Origin: Actinocatenispora rupis
GTDB taxonomy: Bacteria; Actinomycetota; Actinomycetes; Mycobacteriales; Micromonosporaceae
Direction of reading: 5' to 3'
Length of the DNA: 64,000 nt
Assembly: GCF_016861975.1 (NCBI RefSeq)
Contig: NZ_BOMB01000038.1
Location: forward strand, 80,988 to 144,987
The translations under genes and the position numbers were made by a program. The notes under the pieces were generated by a model. It did not search any database. It was not told the origin of the DNA and was given only the letters and a program-made list of their open reading frames with translations. Positions 8,145 through 16,775 of the stretch are shown here, in pieces. How positions within the stretch are numbered: position 1 is the stretch's first letter; every line of letters begins with the position of its first letter.

Positions 8145-9596
8145 TCACGTCACACGACGCCTCGACCCCAGTACCAGGTCGACGATGCCCACGACCAGGG
8201 CCACCAGTACCAGGGCGACCGAGCCGCGCAGGCCGAACGCCGCCGCCCGGTGGTAGTCGCCGTGCGAGCTGGCCAGGGTGCCGAAGAACAGCGCACCCGC
8301 CACCGCCGTACCGACCGCTGAGCCGATCCGCTGGCCCGTCTGGAGCACGCCCGCCGCCGTACCGCCCTCGGCCGGGGGCACCTCGTCCAGCGTGAGCGTC
8401 TGGTTCGGGGCGATCGTCAGGCCGCTGCCGATGCCGGCCACCGCCAGCGGCAGCGCCGTCGCCAGCGCCACGCCGTCCCCCGCGAACCACCGGATCACCA
8501 CGTCGGTCGCGGCCAGCCCGACGGCCACCGCGGCGACGCCGACCACGACCAGCGGCCGCCCGTACCGGGAGACGATCCGGCCGCCGACCGCCGCCGAGAC
8601 CGCCGACCCGACCGCGAACGGCAGCATCGCCGCGCCCGCCTCCAGCGGCGAGTAGCCGAGGCCGCGCTGGAAGAACAGCGTGATCACGAAGAAGATCCCG
8701 GTGAATCCCGCGAAGTACGCCAGGCCGAGCGCGGTGCCCATCGTGTAGCTGCGGGTCCGCAGCAGCGCCGGGTTCACCAGCGGCTGGCAGCCGCGCCGGC
8801 GGTACCGCCGCTCCCAGGCGACGAAGCCGCCGAGCAGCGCGGCACCCACCGCGAGCAGCCACCACGGCGCGCCGGCCAGGCCCTTCTCGGCGTCGATGAG
8901 CGGCAGCATCACGGTGACGACCGTGGCGCCGAGCAGCACCGTACCGACGAGGTCGAGGGTGCGGCGGGCGCCGGCGGCGACGGTGTCGCGCGGCAGCAAC
9001 CGCCAGCCGGCGTACAGGGCGAAGAGGCCGATGGGGAGGTTGACGTAGAAGACCCAGCGCCAGCCCTCGTGCGTGCCGAACGCCTGGATGAGCAGGCCGC
9101 CGAGCAGCGGGCCGATCGCGGTCGAGATCCCGACCGTCGCCCCGAACAGGCCGAACGCGCGCCCCCGCTCCTTGCCCCGGAACAGTACCTGGATCACGCC
9201 GATGACCTGCGGGTTCAGCAGTCCGCCGGCGACTCCCTGGAGCAGCCGCGCCACCACCAGCCAGGTACCGGACTGGGCGGCGCCGGCGAGCGCGCTGGTC
9301 GCCGTGAACAGGGCGAGCCCGGCCAGGAACATGCGCTTCCGGCCGCGGTCGTCGCCGAGCCGGCCGGCGGCGACGAGTACCAGGCCGAACGTGAGCGCGT
9401 ACCCGGAGACGACCCAGGACAGGTCGGAGGCGGTGGCGCCGAGGCCGGTCTGCATGGACGGCAGCGCGACGTTCACGATGCTGACGTCCAGCAGGGTCAT
9501 GAAACCGGCGAGCAGGCACACGGACAGCGCGCGCCAACGGCGCGGATCCGGCACGTACTCCCCGGCCTGGCGGGCACTCCTGTCGACCGATGTCAT
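8145..9596 (-). CDS. MFS drug-efflux transporter, DHA2 (14-TM) family
   Basis: Proton-coupled efflux transporter of 483 aa with about 14 hydrophobic segments. Near residue 45 it has LDVSIVNVALPSM, the motif D1 region of DHA2 exporters. It also has the loop GRLGDDRGRKRMF (motif A) and the motif C-like GPLLGGLL. The ATG at 9596 follows two Val codons; an upstream extension in the frame is not family-like. An inverted repeat covers the start codon and may be an operator. The ABC exporter follows 76 bp downstream on the same strand, so the two may be co-expressed as an efflux pair. Confidence 0.9.
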   Translation of the reverse strand: MTSVDRSARQAGEYVPDPRRWRALSVCLLAGFMTLLDVSIVNVALPSMQTGLGATASDLSWVVSGYALTFGLVLVAAGRLGDDRGRKRMFLAGLALFTATSALAGAAQSGTWLVVARLLQGVAGGLLNPQVIGVIQVLFRGKERGRAFGLFGATVGISTAIGPLLGGLLIQAFGTHEGWRWVFYVNLPIGLFALYAGWRLLPRDTVAAGARRTLDLVGTVLLGATVVTVMLPLIDAEKGLAGAPWWLLAVGAALLGGFVAWERRYRRRGCQPLVNPALLRTRSYTMGTALGLAYFAGFTGIFFVITLFFQRGLGYSPLEAGAAMLPFAVGSAVSAAVGGRIVSRYGRPLVVVGVAAVAVGLAATDVVIRWFAGDGVALATALPLAVAGIGSGLTIAPNQTLTLDEVPPAEGGTAAGVLQTGQRIGSAVGTAVAGALFFGTLASSHGDYHRAAAFGLRGSVALVLVALVVGIVDLVLGSRRRVT

Positions 9597-9606
9597 CACT
9601 ACATCG
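9588..9606. promoter_or_regulatory. Inverted repeat over the MFS start codon
   Basis: CGATGT (9588-9593) and ACATCG (9601-9606) form a perfect 6-bp inverted repeat with a 7-bp spacer that contains the ATG. The size and position fit a TetR-type operator. No TetR gene is adjacent, so the regulator would be encoded elsewhere. Confidence 0.35.
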
Positions 9607-9649
9607 TTCAACGCCACCCGGGTCGCCGCAGTTCCACGGGTGGGCGGGC

Positions 9650-9835
9650 TCACCCGTTCTCGGGTACCTCGCGGGCCATCTCCAGCCAGCCGCTGCCGGT
9701 GCATTCGGGGCAGCGGGTGGGCGCGGCGAGCGAGAACGCCTCGCTGCTTCCCCACTGCACGGCCATCTTCGGCGCCCAGACCACCCCGCCGCCGCGGCAG
9801 AACTGGCACATGATGCGGGTGACCTGCTCGGACAT
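9650..9835 (-). CDS. Small zinc-ribbon protein with DnaJ-type CxxCxGxG motifs
   Basis: A 61-aa protein with two Cys pairs: CQFCRGGG near residue 9 and CPECTGSG near residue 41. These match the CxxCxGxG pattern of DnaJ zinc fingers, so it likely binds one zinc ion. It has no signal peptide or membrane segment. A TAGGGT box ends 7 nt before the ATG, which suggests a leaderless transcript. It is divergent from egtB and its function is unknown. A hairpin (ACGGGTG/CACCCGT, 9636-9657) overlaps its stop and could terminate transcription. Confidence 0.7.
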   Translation of the reverse strand: MSEQVTRIMCQFCRGGGVVWAPKMAVQWGSSEAFSLAAPTRCPECTGSGWLEMAREVPENG

Positions 9836-9898
9836 ACGCCGCACCCTACCGGCGGGGGTTTCGTGGCGCGCACGGACATGGCGCTGCGCCCATAGCGA

Positions 9899-9913
9899 AC
9901 ATTTGGGAAATGT
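9899..9913. promoter_or_regulatory. Inverted repeat upstream of egtB
   Basis: ACATTT-GGG-AAATGT is a short perfect inverted repeat in an AT-richer stretch, followed by TGATAT at 9917-9922, a possible -10 element. It lies about 115 bp before the egtB start and could be an operator or part of the promoter. Confidence 0.35.
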
Positions 9914-10028
9914 GTTGTGATATCAGGCTGGTTGCCTCGACCCCGCCTGCGGGCCACGCGCCCCGGGTACGGTCCGCAGGAGAGGTGCCGACGGACCGCG
10001 TGCCGCCGGATCCCGAGGGGGTCTGCCG

Positions 10029-11324
10029 ATGACCGAGACCGACACCCTGCGGGAACGCGTGGCCGTCGAACTCACCCGCGCACGCGAACGCACCCTCACC
10101 CTCGCCGACGCCGTCGACGACCACGACCTGGTACGCCAGCACTCGCCGCTGATGTCCCCGCTGGTGTGGGACGTCGCGCACGTCGGCAACCAGGAGGAGC
10201 TGTGGCTGGTACGTGACGTCGGCCGGCGGGAACCCGTCCGCGCCGACATCGACACGATGTACGACGCGTTCCAGCACCCGCGCGCGGACCGGCCCGCGCT
10301 GCCGCTGCTCGACCCGACCGAGGCGCGGGCGTACATCCGGACCGTACGGGACAAGGCCCTCGACGTACTCGGGGCGGAGCCGCTCGCGGGTCGGCGGCTC
10401 ACCACGGACGGCTTCGTGTTCGGCCTGATCGTGCAGCACGAGCAGCAGCACGACGAGACGATGCTCGCCACCCACCAGCTCCGTACCGGCCCGGCCGTGC
10501 TCGACGCGCCGCCGCCGCCCGCGCCCGACGTACCGGTGGACGACAGGGCGGAGGTGGTCGTGCCGGCCGGCGCGTTCACGATGGGCACGTCGGTGGAGCC
10601 GTGGGCGCTGGACAACGAGCGGCCCGGGCACACCGTCGACCTCCCCGCGTACGCGATCGACGCGGTGCCGGTGACGAACCGCCGGTACGCGGAGTTCGTC
10701 GCGGACGGCGGGTACGACGAGCCGCGCTGGTGGACGGCCGACGGCTGGGCGCACCGGCGGGAGGCGGGCCTGACGATGCCGATGCACTGGCACGGCGACG
10801 GCACCGCCACCCGGTTCGGCCGCCGCACCGACCTTCCGCCGGACGAGCCGGTCCTGCACGTCTGCTGGTACGAGGCGGCGGCGTTCGCGGCGTGGGCGGG
10901 GCGGCGGCTGCCGACAGAGGCCGAGTGGGAGAAGGCGGCACGGTGGGATCCGGCGACCGGCCGCTCCCGCCGGTACCCGTGGGGCGACGACGATCCGACC
11001 GCCCGGCACGCCAACCTCGGCCAGCGGCACCTGCGCCCGGCCCGGGTCGGCGCGTACCCGCTCGGCGTCTCGCCGCTCGGCGTACACCAGCTCGTCGGTG
11101 ACGTGTGGGAGTGGACCGCCACCGAGTTCACCGGGTACCCGGGTTTCACGGTGTTCCCGTACCGGGAGTACTCGGAGGTGTTCTTCGACCGGGGGTACCG
11201 GGTGCTGCGGGGCGGGTCGTTCGGGACGGATCCGGTGGCCTGCCGCGGCACGTTCCGCAACTGGGACTGGCCGGTGCGGCGGCAGATCTTCGCCGGCTTC
11301 CGGACCGCGCGGGACGTCGCCTGA
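10029..11324 (+). CDS. egtB: Hercynine oxygenase (ergothioneine biosynthesis)
   Basis: Non-haem iron enzyme that joins hercynine and gamma-glutamylcysteine with O2 to form the sulfoxide intermediate of ergothioneine. The 431-aa protein has an N-terminal DinB-like domain and a C-terminal FGE-sulfatase domain (GDVWEWTATEF, RGGSFGTD). The three iron ligands are visible: His51 in VAHVGN, then His137 and His141 in QHEQQHDE. A purine-rich GAGGGGG precedes the ATG. It is the first of three overlapping genes, egtB-egtC-egtD. The usual upstream egtA is not present. Confidence 0.96.
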   Translation: MTETDTLRERVAVELTRARERTLTLADAVDDHDLVRQHSPLMSPLVWDVAHVGNQEELWLVRDVGRREPVRADIDTMYDAFQHPRADRPALPLLDPTEARAYIRTVRDKALDVLGAEPLAGRRLTTDGFVFGLIVQHEQQHDETMLATHQLRTGPAVLDAPPPPAPDVPVDDRAEVVVPAGAFTMGTSVEPWALDNERPGHTVDLPAYAIDAVPVTNRRYAEFVADGGYDEPRWWTADGWAHRREAGLTMPMHWHGDGTATRFGRRTDLPPDEPVLHVCWYEAAAFAAWAGRRLPTEAEWEKAARWDPATGRSRRYPWGDDDPTARHANLGQRHLRPARVGAYPLGVSPLGVHQLVGDVWEWTATEFTGYPGFTVFPYREYSEVFFDRGYRVLRGGSFGTDPVACRGTFRNWDWPVRRQIFAGFRTARDVA

Positions 11325-12061
11325 TGTGCCGCCAGCTCGCGTACCTGGGGCCGCCGGTGACGCTGGCGGCGCTGCTGCTCGACCCGCCGCACTCGCTGCT
11401 GCACCAGTCGTACGCGCCGGCGGAGATGCGCGGCGGCGGCACGGTGAACGCGGACGGCTTCGGCGTCGGCTGGCACACGGGCGACGGGCCCGTGCGGTAC
11501 CGCCGGGCGTGTCCACTGTGGAGCGACGAGTCGTTCGGCGCGCTGGCCCGGGTCACCCGGTCCGGCGCCGTGTTCGCCGCCGTACGGTCGGCCACGGTCG
11601 GCATGCCGGTCACCGAGACCGCGTGCGCGCCGTTCGCCGACGGTGCGCTGATGTTCGGGCACAACGGGCGGATCCTCGGCTGGCCGGACAGCGTCGCGAA
11701 GCTCGCCGAACGGCTGCCCGTCACCGACCTGCTCACGCTCGACGCGCCGACCGACTCGGCGCTGCTCTGGGCCCTGGTACGGCACCGGCTGCGGGCCGGC
11801 GCCGACCCGACCGACGCGGTACGCGGGGTGGTGTGCGACGTGCTCGCCGCCGCACCCGGCTCCCGGCTGAACCTGGTGCTGCACACCGGTTCCGCGGTCG
11901 TCGCGACGACCGCCGGCCACTCGCTGTCGTACCTGGACACGGGCGACGCGCTCACCGTCGGCTCCGAACCCTCCACAGTGGACAGACCGTGGACCCCCGT
12001 ACCGGACGGCAGGATCCTGACCGGCACCCCGGACCACCTGGTACTGGAGGAGCTGTGCTGA
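11324..12061 (+). CDS. egtC: Gamma-glutamyl hercynylcysteine sulfoxide hydrolase
   Basis: Class II (Ntn) glutamine-amidotransferase-like hydrolase that removes glutamate from the egtB product. The protein of 245 aa begins Met-Cys-Arg-Gln-Leu-Ala-Tyr, and Cys2 would be the N-terminal nucleophile after Met removal. NADGFGVGW and GHNGRI are typical of the family. Its ATG overlaps the egtB TGA by one base, so it is translationally coupled to egtB. Its last bases overlap the egtD start. Confidence 0.95.
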   Translation: MCRQLAYLGPPVTLAALLLDPPHSLLHQSYAPAEMRGGGTVNADGFGVGWHTGDGPVRYRRACPLWSDESFGALARVTRSGAVFAAVRSATVGMPVTETACAPFADGALMFGHNGRILGWPDSVAKLAERLPVTDLLTLDAPTDSALLWALVRHRLRAGADPTDAVRGVVCDVLAAAPGSRLNLVLHTGSAVVATTAGHSLSYLDTGDALTVGSEPSTVDRPWTPVPDGRILTGTPDHLVLEELC

Positions 12062-13035
12062 GCGAGCGACCCACCTTCGACGTACGGCTGACGCCGGCCG
12101 ACCAGACCCGGGCGCTGCGTACCGACGCGGTCACCGGGCTCACCGCCCGCCCCAAGTGGCTGCGCCCCACCTGGTTCTACGACGCCCGCGGAAGCATGCT
12201 GTTCGACGAGATCACCCGCCTCCCCGAGTACTATCCGACCCGGACCGAGCGGTCCATCCTCACCGTGCACGCCGCCGACATCGCCGCCACCACCGGCGCG
12301 GAAACCCTGGTGGAACTGGGATCCGGCGCCTCGGACAAGACCCGGCTGCTGATCGAGGCCGGGCTCGACCACGGCACCCTGGCCCGCTTCGTACCGCTGG
12401 ACGTGTCGGAGAGCGCGCTGCGGGCCGCCGCCGCGACCCTCGCCGCCCGGTACCCGAAGCTCGCGGTGCACGGGGTGGTCGGCGACTTCACCCGGCACCT
12501 CGACGCGCTGCCGGACACCGGGCACCGGCTCGTCGTGTTCCTCGGCGGCACCATCGGCAACCTGCTGCCGCCCGACCGCGCCCGGTTCCTCGCCGACCTG
12601 CGCGGCGTCCTGCACCCCGGCGAGTGGCTGCTGCTCGGCACCGACCTGGTCAAGGACATCCCGACCCTGCTCGCCGCGTACGACGACCCGGGCGGGGTCA
12701 CCGCCGACTTCAACCGCAACGTCCTCCGCGTACTCAACCGCGAACTGGCCGGCGACTTCCCCGTCGACGAGTTCGCCCACGTGGCGCGCTGGGACGCCGA
12801 GGGCGAACGGATCGAGATGCACCTGCGGGCCGGGCGGGCACTCACCGTCACGCTCGCCGCGCTCGACCTGACGATCGAGTTCGCCGACGGCGAGGACCTG
12901 TGCACCGAGATCTCCGCGAAGTTCCGCCCCGCCGGCATTGCGGCCGAACTGTCCGCCGCCGGCTTCGCGGTGGCCGACCTGTGGACCGACCCGGCCGACG
13001 CGTTCGCCGTCACCCTGGCGCGCGCCGTGCCGTGA
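12055..13035 (+). CDS. egtD: L-histidine N-alpha-methyltransferase
   Basis: SAM-dependent enzyme that trimethylates histidine to hercynine, the first committed step of ergothioneine synthesis. It has 326 aa, close to the known mycobacterial enzyme (about 320 aa). The SAM-binding segment is VELGSGASDKTRLLI, and FLGGTIGN is also typical. The GTG start at 12055 lies inside the end of egtC with GGAGGAG just upstream; it overlaps the egtC stop by 7 nt. The gene order B-C-D is conserved, but egtA and egtE are not in this window. Confidence 0.95.
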   Translation: MLSERPTFDVRLTPADQTRALRTDAVTGLTARPKWLRPTWFYDARGSMLFDEITRLPEYYPTRTERSILTVHAADIAATTGAETLVELGSGASDKTRLLIEAGLDHGTLARFVPLDVSESALRAAAATLAARYPKLAVHGVVGDFTRHLDALPDTGHRLVVFLGGTIGNLLPPDRARFLADLRGVLHPGEWLLLGTDLVKDIPTLLAAYDDPGGVTADFNRNVLRVLNRELAGDFPVDEFAHVARWDAEGERIEMHLRAGRALTVTLAALDLTIEFADGEDLCTEISAKFRPAGIAAELSAAGFAVADLWTDPADAFAVTLARAVP

Positions 13036-13413
13036 CCGTCCCCTGTCGTACGCCTGTGCGAAGGTACTAGGGCGTGTCTGCACAACTCCGCCCGTACGAG
13101 CCGGAGTCGGTTCGGCTGCGTCGGCGGGGCACGGATGCACACCGGTGTCGGGTGTGCCCGTGCCGCCACCGCCGAGCGGGGCGAACGACCCGGCCGCGCC
13201 GGGCGGGGTGAGCGGACACTCCCTGGGGCCGACCCGCCGATTCCGGTCGGCTGCGGCGTGTCCCCGCCGTACTCCCGCGCGCCGTCGCCGGTGCGCCCGC
13301 TCCCGCGCGGGCGTACCGACGGCTGTCGCGGGTGGACGGTCGGGGCCGCCGGAGCCGACCGGTCTCGCGCGGGCCCGGCCCGGTCATTCCGTGAACCTTC
13401 GGGAAGGAGCAGC
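13036..13413. other. Intergenic region, egtD to DUF6319-like gene
   Basis: About 380 bp with no supported gene. It starts with CTAGGGCGTGTC at 13067-13078, the same 12-mer that occurs inverted at 27968-27979. The rest is very GC-rich with several short inverted repeats. GGAAGGAG just before the next start is a clear ribosome binding site. Confidence 0.5.
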
Positions 13414-14121
13414 GTGAGCGCAGGTTCGCTCAGCGATCGGGACGTACACGCCCTGGTGAGCGCCCTCGGACGGGGCGAGCAGCCCAGGATCGCCGTCGTC
13501 TCGGCACACGCCGAGGTCCCCGCCGGCACCAAGGCCACCCTCGTCGGGTACGAGCCGGACACCGACTCGCCGTTCACCGTGCGGCTCGCCGACGGCAGCG
13601 AGGTGGCCGCGCCCGCCACCGTGCTCGCCGTGGTACCGCGCGGCCGCGCCGAGATCATCGCCCGTACCGCGAGCGGCGAGGACACCACCGGCCCGGACTC
13701 GCCGGCCCCCGCCGACACCGCGCCGGCCGACCCCGCTCCGACCGGTACGGCACCGACCGGGGCCGACGGGTCCGGGGCCGACCCCGCCCCGGCGAAGCGG
13801 GCGAAAGCGGCGAAGGCCGCGCCGAAGAAGCCGGCCAAGGGCGGCGGCGAGGTGGTGATCACCGTGACCGTGGCCGGCGACGGCGCCACCGTCGAGGCCA
13901 CCCACGGCACCCGCAAGCTGGTCAAGGGAGCGGCGCTGCCGGTCGGCGCCGGCCACGCGCTGGCCCAGCTCGTCAACCTGGAACCGGTGACCGCGGCGGT
14001 CGAGGCGGTCATCGCCGAACACCGCACCGCCAAGGAGGCCGAGGCCGAGCAGCTCCGCTCCCGCCTCGCCGAGCTGGAACGCGAGCTCGCCGAGTACCAG
14101 GACATCGACGCGCCGGCCTGA
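13414..14121 (+). CDS. Conserved actinobacterial protein, DUF6319-like
   Basis: A 235-aa protein with no recognised enzyme motif. Residues 1-80 form a compact domain (VSAHAEVPAGTKATLVGYEP, then VRLADGSEV) resembling the N-terminus of proteins labelled DUF6319 in streptomycetes. This match is from memory and is tentative. Residues about 90-145 are an Ala/Pro/Lys-rich linker (PAKRAKAAKAAPKKPAKG). The C-terminal part ends in a probable coiled coil (EQLRSRLAELERELAEYQ). The GTG start has GGAAGGAG 4-5 nt upstream. A strong hairpin follows the stop. No signal peptide is seen, so it is probably cytoplasmic. Confidence 0.75.
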   Translation: MSAGSLSDRDVHALVSALGRGEQPRIAVVSAHAEVPAGTKATLVGYEPDTDSPFTVRLADGSEVAAPATVLAVVPRGRAEIIARTASGEDTTGPDSPAPADTAPADPAPTGTAPTGADGSGADPAPAKRAKAAKAAPKKPAKGGGEVVITVTVAGDGATVEATHGTRKLVKGAALPVGAGHALAQLVNLEPVTAAVEAVIAEHRTAKEAEAEQLRSRLAELERELAEYQDIDAPA

Positions 14122-14128
14122 TCCACGA

Positions 14129-14162
14129 GTCCCGGGGTACCGATCGTGTGGTGCCCCGGGAC
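14129..14162 (+). terminator. Hairpin after the DUF6319-like gene
   Basis: GTCCCGGGG (14129-14137) and CCCCGGGAC (14154-14162) form a 9-bp perfect stem 8 bp after the stop codon. There is no T tract, as is common for actinobacterial terminators. Confidence 0.65.
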
Positions 14163-14204
14163 ACGCCGCCGGTGCTCGGGGCGTAACCGGTGTGTCGGTT
14201 GGGC

Positions 14205-15536
14205 ATGATGGTGGCCATGGCGGTCCCTCGGCGAGTCGTGGTGGTGGGCGCGGGCCCGGCCGGGTTGACCGCGGCGCGCGCGTTGACTACGGCCGGCGCC
14301 GGCGTCACGGTGCTGGAGCGCGACGCGGCGCCCGGCGGCCGGTCCGGTGTCGACGAACTGCGCGTCGGCGACGAGGTGTGGCGTTTCGACCGCGGCGCCG
14401 AGTTCGTCGCCTCCTTCTACAAGGCCACTCGATACCTGGCGCGCCAGGTCGGCCTCGGCCGCAACGACCTGGTACGGCTGCCCGTCGACAGCCGCGTCGT
14501 CATCGACGGCCAGCGGTACGAGCTGCCCGCCACGGTCCGCGCCCTGATGCGTACGCCGCTGCTGTCCACGCGCAGCAAGCGGCACCTGATGACCCTCGGT
14601 ACCCGGCTCGCCACCCACGCGCCGGACTGGCGACGGCTCGACGCCGCCGCCGACCTCGACGACACCGACGCAGCGGCGTACTTCACGGACACCGTCGGGC
14701 GGGACTACGCGGAGCGGATCCTGCCGGTCACCATGGACGCGCTGATGCTGTCGCCGGCCGCGCGGACCTCCCGGGTGCTGGGAATGGCCCAGTTCGCCGC
14801 CGCGCCCGGCGCCACGCTGCACTGCCCGCGCGGCGGCATCGCCACCCTGTGGGACGCGGTCGCCGGAGCCCTCGACGTCCGGTACGACACGACCGTGGTG
14901 GCGGTCCGCCCCGACGGCGACGGCGTACGGGTCGAGACCGCGGACGGCGACACGCTCGCCGCCGACGCGGTCCTCATCGCCGGGCCGCCCGCCCTCGCCG
15001 CCGCGCTACTCCCCGACAAGCACCCCGACCGGGAACTCGCCGAGGACGCCCGCAGCTCACCCGCCGTCGCGTTGCACCTGGCGCTCGCCGACGCGGCACC
15101 GCTCCGGCGGCCCACCGCACCCGCCGGTCCCGGCCGGCACCCGCTGGCCGGCGTCGAACCGCTGGAACTGCGCGGCACCGGTCAGGTACCGGACGGGCGC
15201 GGCGGCCTCACCGTCTGCGCCGCCCCGCACCTCGGCGCCGAACTGCTCGACGAGCCGGACCGGGCGGTACGCACGATGCTGCTCGCCGAGGCGGAGCGGC
15301 TGCTCGGCGAGCCGCTCGGCGACATCCTCGGCTGGTCCGTCGTACGGCACGCGGAAGGTGTCCCGCTGTTCACCGTCGGCTGGCTGCGCCGGCTGCGCGC
15401 CCGCGCCGCCGCGCTGCCCGGGCGTACCGACGAGGACGCCAGGATCCAGCCGATCGGTGACTGGCTCGGCTCGCCCAGCCTGGAAGGCGCCGTACGCACC
15501 GCGTTGCGCGCCAGCGCCCTCCTGCTCCGCCGCTGA
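14205..15536 (+). CDS. FAD-dependent oxidoreductase, amine oxidase / protoporphyrinogen oxidase-like
   Basis: Flavoprotein of about 443 aa. It begins with a Rossmann FAD-binding motif (VVVVGAGPAGLTAARAL), an acidic end of the second strand (VLERD) and the amine-oxidase follow-up GGRS. A late FAD-contact region (ARIQPIGDWLGSPSLEGAV) is near the C-terminus. Such proteins include protoporphyrinogen oxidases, phytoene desaturase-like enzymes and unassigned oxidoreductases; the substrate cannot be told. The start is uncertain: ATG at 14205, 14208 or 14217, none with a good ribosome binding site. Confidence 0.85.
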   Translation: MMVAMAVPRRVVVVGAGPAGLTAARALTTAGAGVTVLERDAAPGGRSGVDELRVGDEVWRFDRGAEFVASFYKATRYLARQVGLGRNDLVRLPVDSRVVIDGQRYELPATVRALMRTPLLSTRSKRHLMTLGTRLATHAPDWRRLDAAADLDDTDAAAYFTDTVGRDYAERILPVTMDALMLSPAARTSRVLGMAQFAAAPGATLHCPRGGIATLWDAVAGALDVRYDTTVVAVRPDGDGVRVETADGDTLAADAVLIAGPPALAAALLPDKHPDRELAEDARSSPAVALHLALADAAPLRRPTAPAGPGRHPLAGVEPLELRGTGQVPDGRGGLTVCAAPHLGAELLDEPDRAVRTMLLAEAERLLGEPLGDILGWSVVRHAEGVPLFTVGWLRRLRARAAALPGRTDEDARIQPIGDWLGSPSLEGAVRTALRASALLLRR

Positions 15537-15544
15537 CCCGCGGC

Positions 15545-15934
15545 TCAGTCGGCCGGGGTGCCGTGGTGCACGGCCTCCACGTTGTGCCCGTCGGGATCCC
15601 GCAGGAACACCGCGTAGTAACCCGGGTGGTACTCCGGGAACTCGCGCGGCGCGTGCAGCACCTCGACGCCGGCGGCGACGGCCGCGGCGTGCACCGCGTC
15701 GACGGCCGCCCGGTCCGGCGCCCGGAACGCCACGTGCAGCTCCCGGTCGTCCGGCCGGCGGGCCGGCGACAGCCAGAACTGCGGCGTCCCGTCCGCCCCG
15801 GCGAGCCCCACCACGAACGAGTCGCCCACCGGGAACCGGACCGCCTCCGTGATCCCCAGCGGCCCGAACGTCGAGACATAGAACGAGGTGGACGCCTCGA
15901 CGTCCGCCACCTGTACACCCACGTGATCGAGCAT
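15545..15934 (-). CDS. VOC (glyoxalase/bleomycin-resistance) family protein
   Basis: A 129-aa single VOC domain. It has the typical start LDHVGVQVADVEASTSFY, a central ELHVAF and the end segment FLRDPDGHNVEAV, which together supply the His/His/Glu metal ligands of the family. It could be a metal-dependent isomerase, dioxygenase or thiol-transferase; the substrate is not evident. A TACCGT box lies 7 nt before the ATG, suggesting a leaderless mRNA. It converges with the FAD oxidoreductase gene. Confidence 0.88.
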   Translation of the reverse strand: MLDHVGVQVADVEASTSFYVSTFGPLGITEAVRFPVGDSFVVGLAGADGTPQFWLSPARRPDDRELHVAFRAPDRAAVDAVHAAAVAAGVEVLHAPREFPEYHPGYYAVFLRDPDGHNVEAVHHGTPAD

Positions 15935-16054
15935 GACCGGGACGGTAGCCCGTGGGTACGACGGTCCGCACGGGTTCGGCGAGCCGCGCGAAACATCCGG
16001 TACCGGCACGAACACGGCGTACCCGGGCGGGCGCGCGCGGGCTACGCTCCCGCC

Positions 16055-16282
16055 ATGTCCGCGTTCTCCGTCGTCGTCGCGATCGTGAGCACCGTCGTGT
16101 CGCTCGCCGTGCTCGTCCTCGTCGTGATCACCTGCGTGTCCGTCATCCGGCTCTCCGTGCACATCCGCTCCGGCGGCCGGCGCTACGCGATCGACAGCGC
16201 CGGATCCGGCGGGTACGACGAGGACGACGACGGCTACCGCCCGGCCCGCTACCGCCCGCGCCGCCCCTCCACCAACCTCTGA
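16055..16282 (+). CDS. Small single-pass membrane protein
   Basis: A 75-aa protein with one N-terminal hydrophobic helix (residues about 4-32), then a basic and acidic tail (DEDDDG, then RYRPRRP). A TACGCT box ends 6 nt before the ATG, consistent with a leaderless transcript. There is no recognised family. It is divergent from the VOC gene. Confidence 0.6.
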   Translation: MSAFSVVVAIVSTVVSLAVLVLVVITCVSVIRLSVHIRSGGRRYAIDSAGSGGYDEDDDGYRPARYRPRRPSTNL

Positions 16283-16490
16283 CCGGCGCGCAGGAGTACC
16301 GGAAAGGCTTGCGGGGCAAGGGGAAGCGGTGCCTGGAGGGGGCCCGGCAAAACCGCGTGGTCCCGGCCGATCCGTCTCCGCGGGCGCGGCGGACACGGTC
16401 GGGCCGGTCGGAGCCGGGTTGCTGCCAACCCCGCTGCCACGCCCCGAAGAGTTGATCATCAACCGAGCGTTTCCGCAGGTAGAGCACGGA

Positions 16491-16562
16491 GCCGGCGGCG
16501 GGACTCGAACCCGCAACCTACCGCTTACAAGGCGGTTGCGCTGCCAGTTGCGCCACGCCGGC
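16491..16562 (-). tRNA. tRNA-Thr (anticodon TGT)
   Basis: A full cloverleaf can be drawn on the minus strand: 7-bp acceptor stem (GCCGGCG/CGCCGGC), D stem GCGC/GCGC, anticodon stem ACCGC/GCGGT with loop CTTGTAA, variable loop AGGTT, T arm GCGGG-TTCGAGT-CCCGC. The anticodon TGT reads ACA. It has 72 nt and no encoded CCA. ACA is a rare codon in this GC-rich DNA. Confidence 0.95.
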
Positions 16563-16775
16563 GTACGACCCGGACGACGCGTACGCGCCGGACGAGCCGC
16601 CTGGAATGGTACGCGGTCGGCGGGGCGTCACGGGCAGGGCACCGGGCGTGCGAGCCCTGTTCATCCGGCTGGCCAGCGGCTATGTTGGCGGCAGCGCACC
16701 CGCCGAGGGCGGGTCGTGCTCGTCTTTCACTCGGATCGTCCGGCACGTACCTGCCGGTGAAAGGACGCCATCACC

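Noticed and set aside
13036..13413. Insertion sequence remnant suggested by CTAGGGCGTGTC
   Set aside because: No transposase fragment or paired terminal repeats are visible here; kept only as a motif observation.
16525..16746. 73-codon minus-strand frame over the tRNA region
   Set aside because: It overlaps the tRNA-Thr gene and has Arg-rich random-looking sequence.
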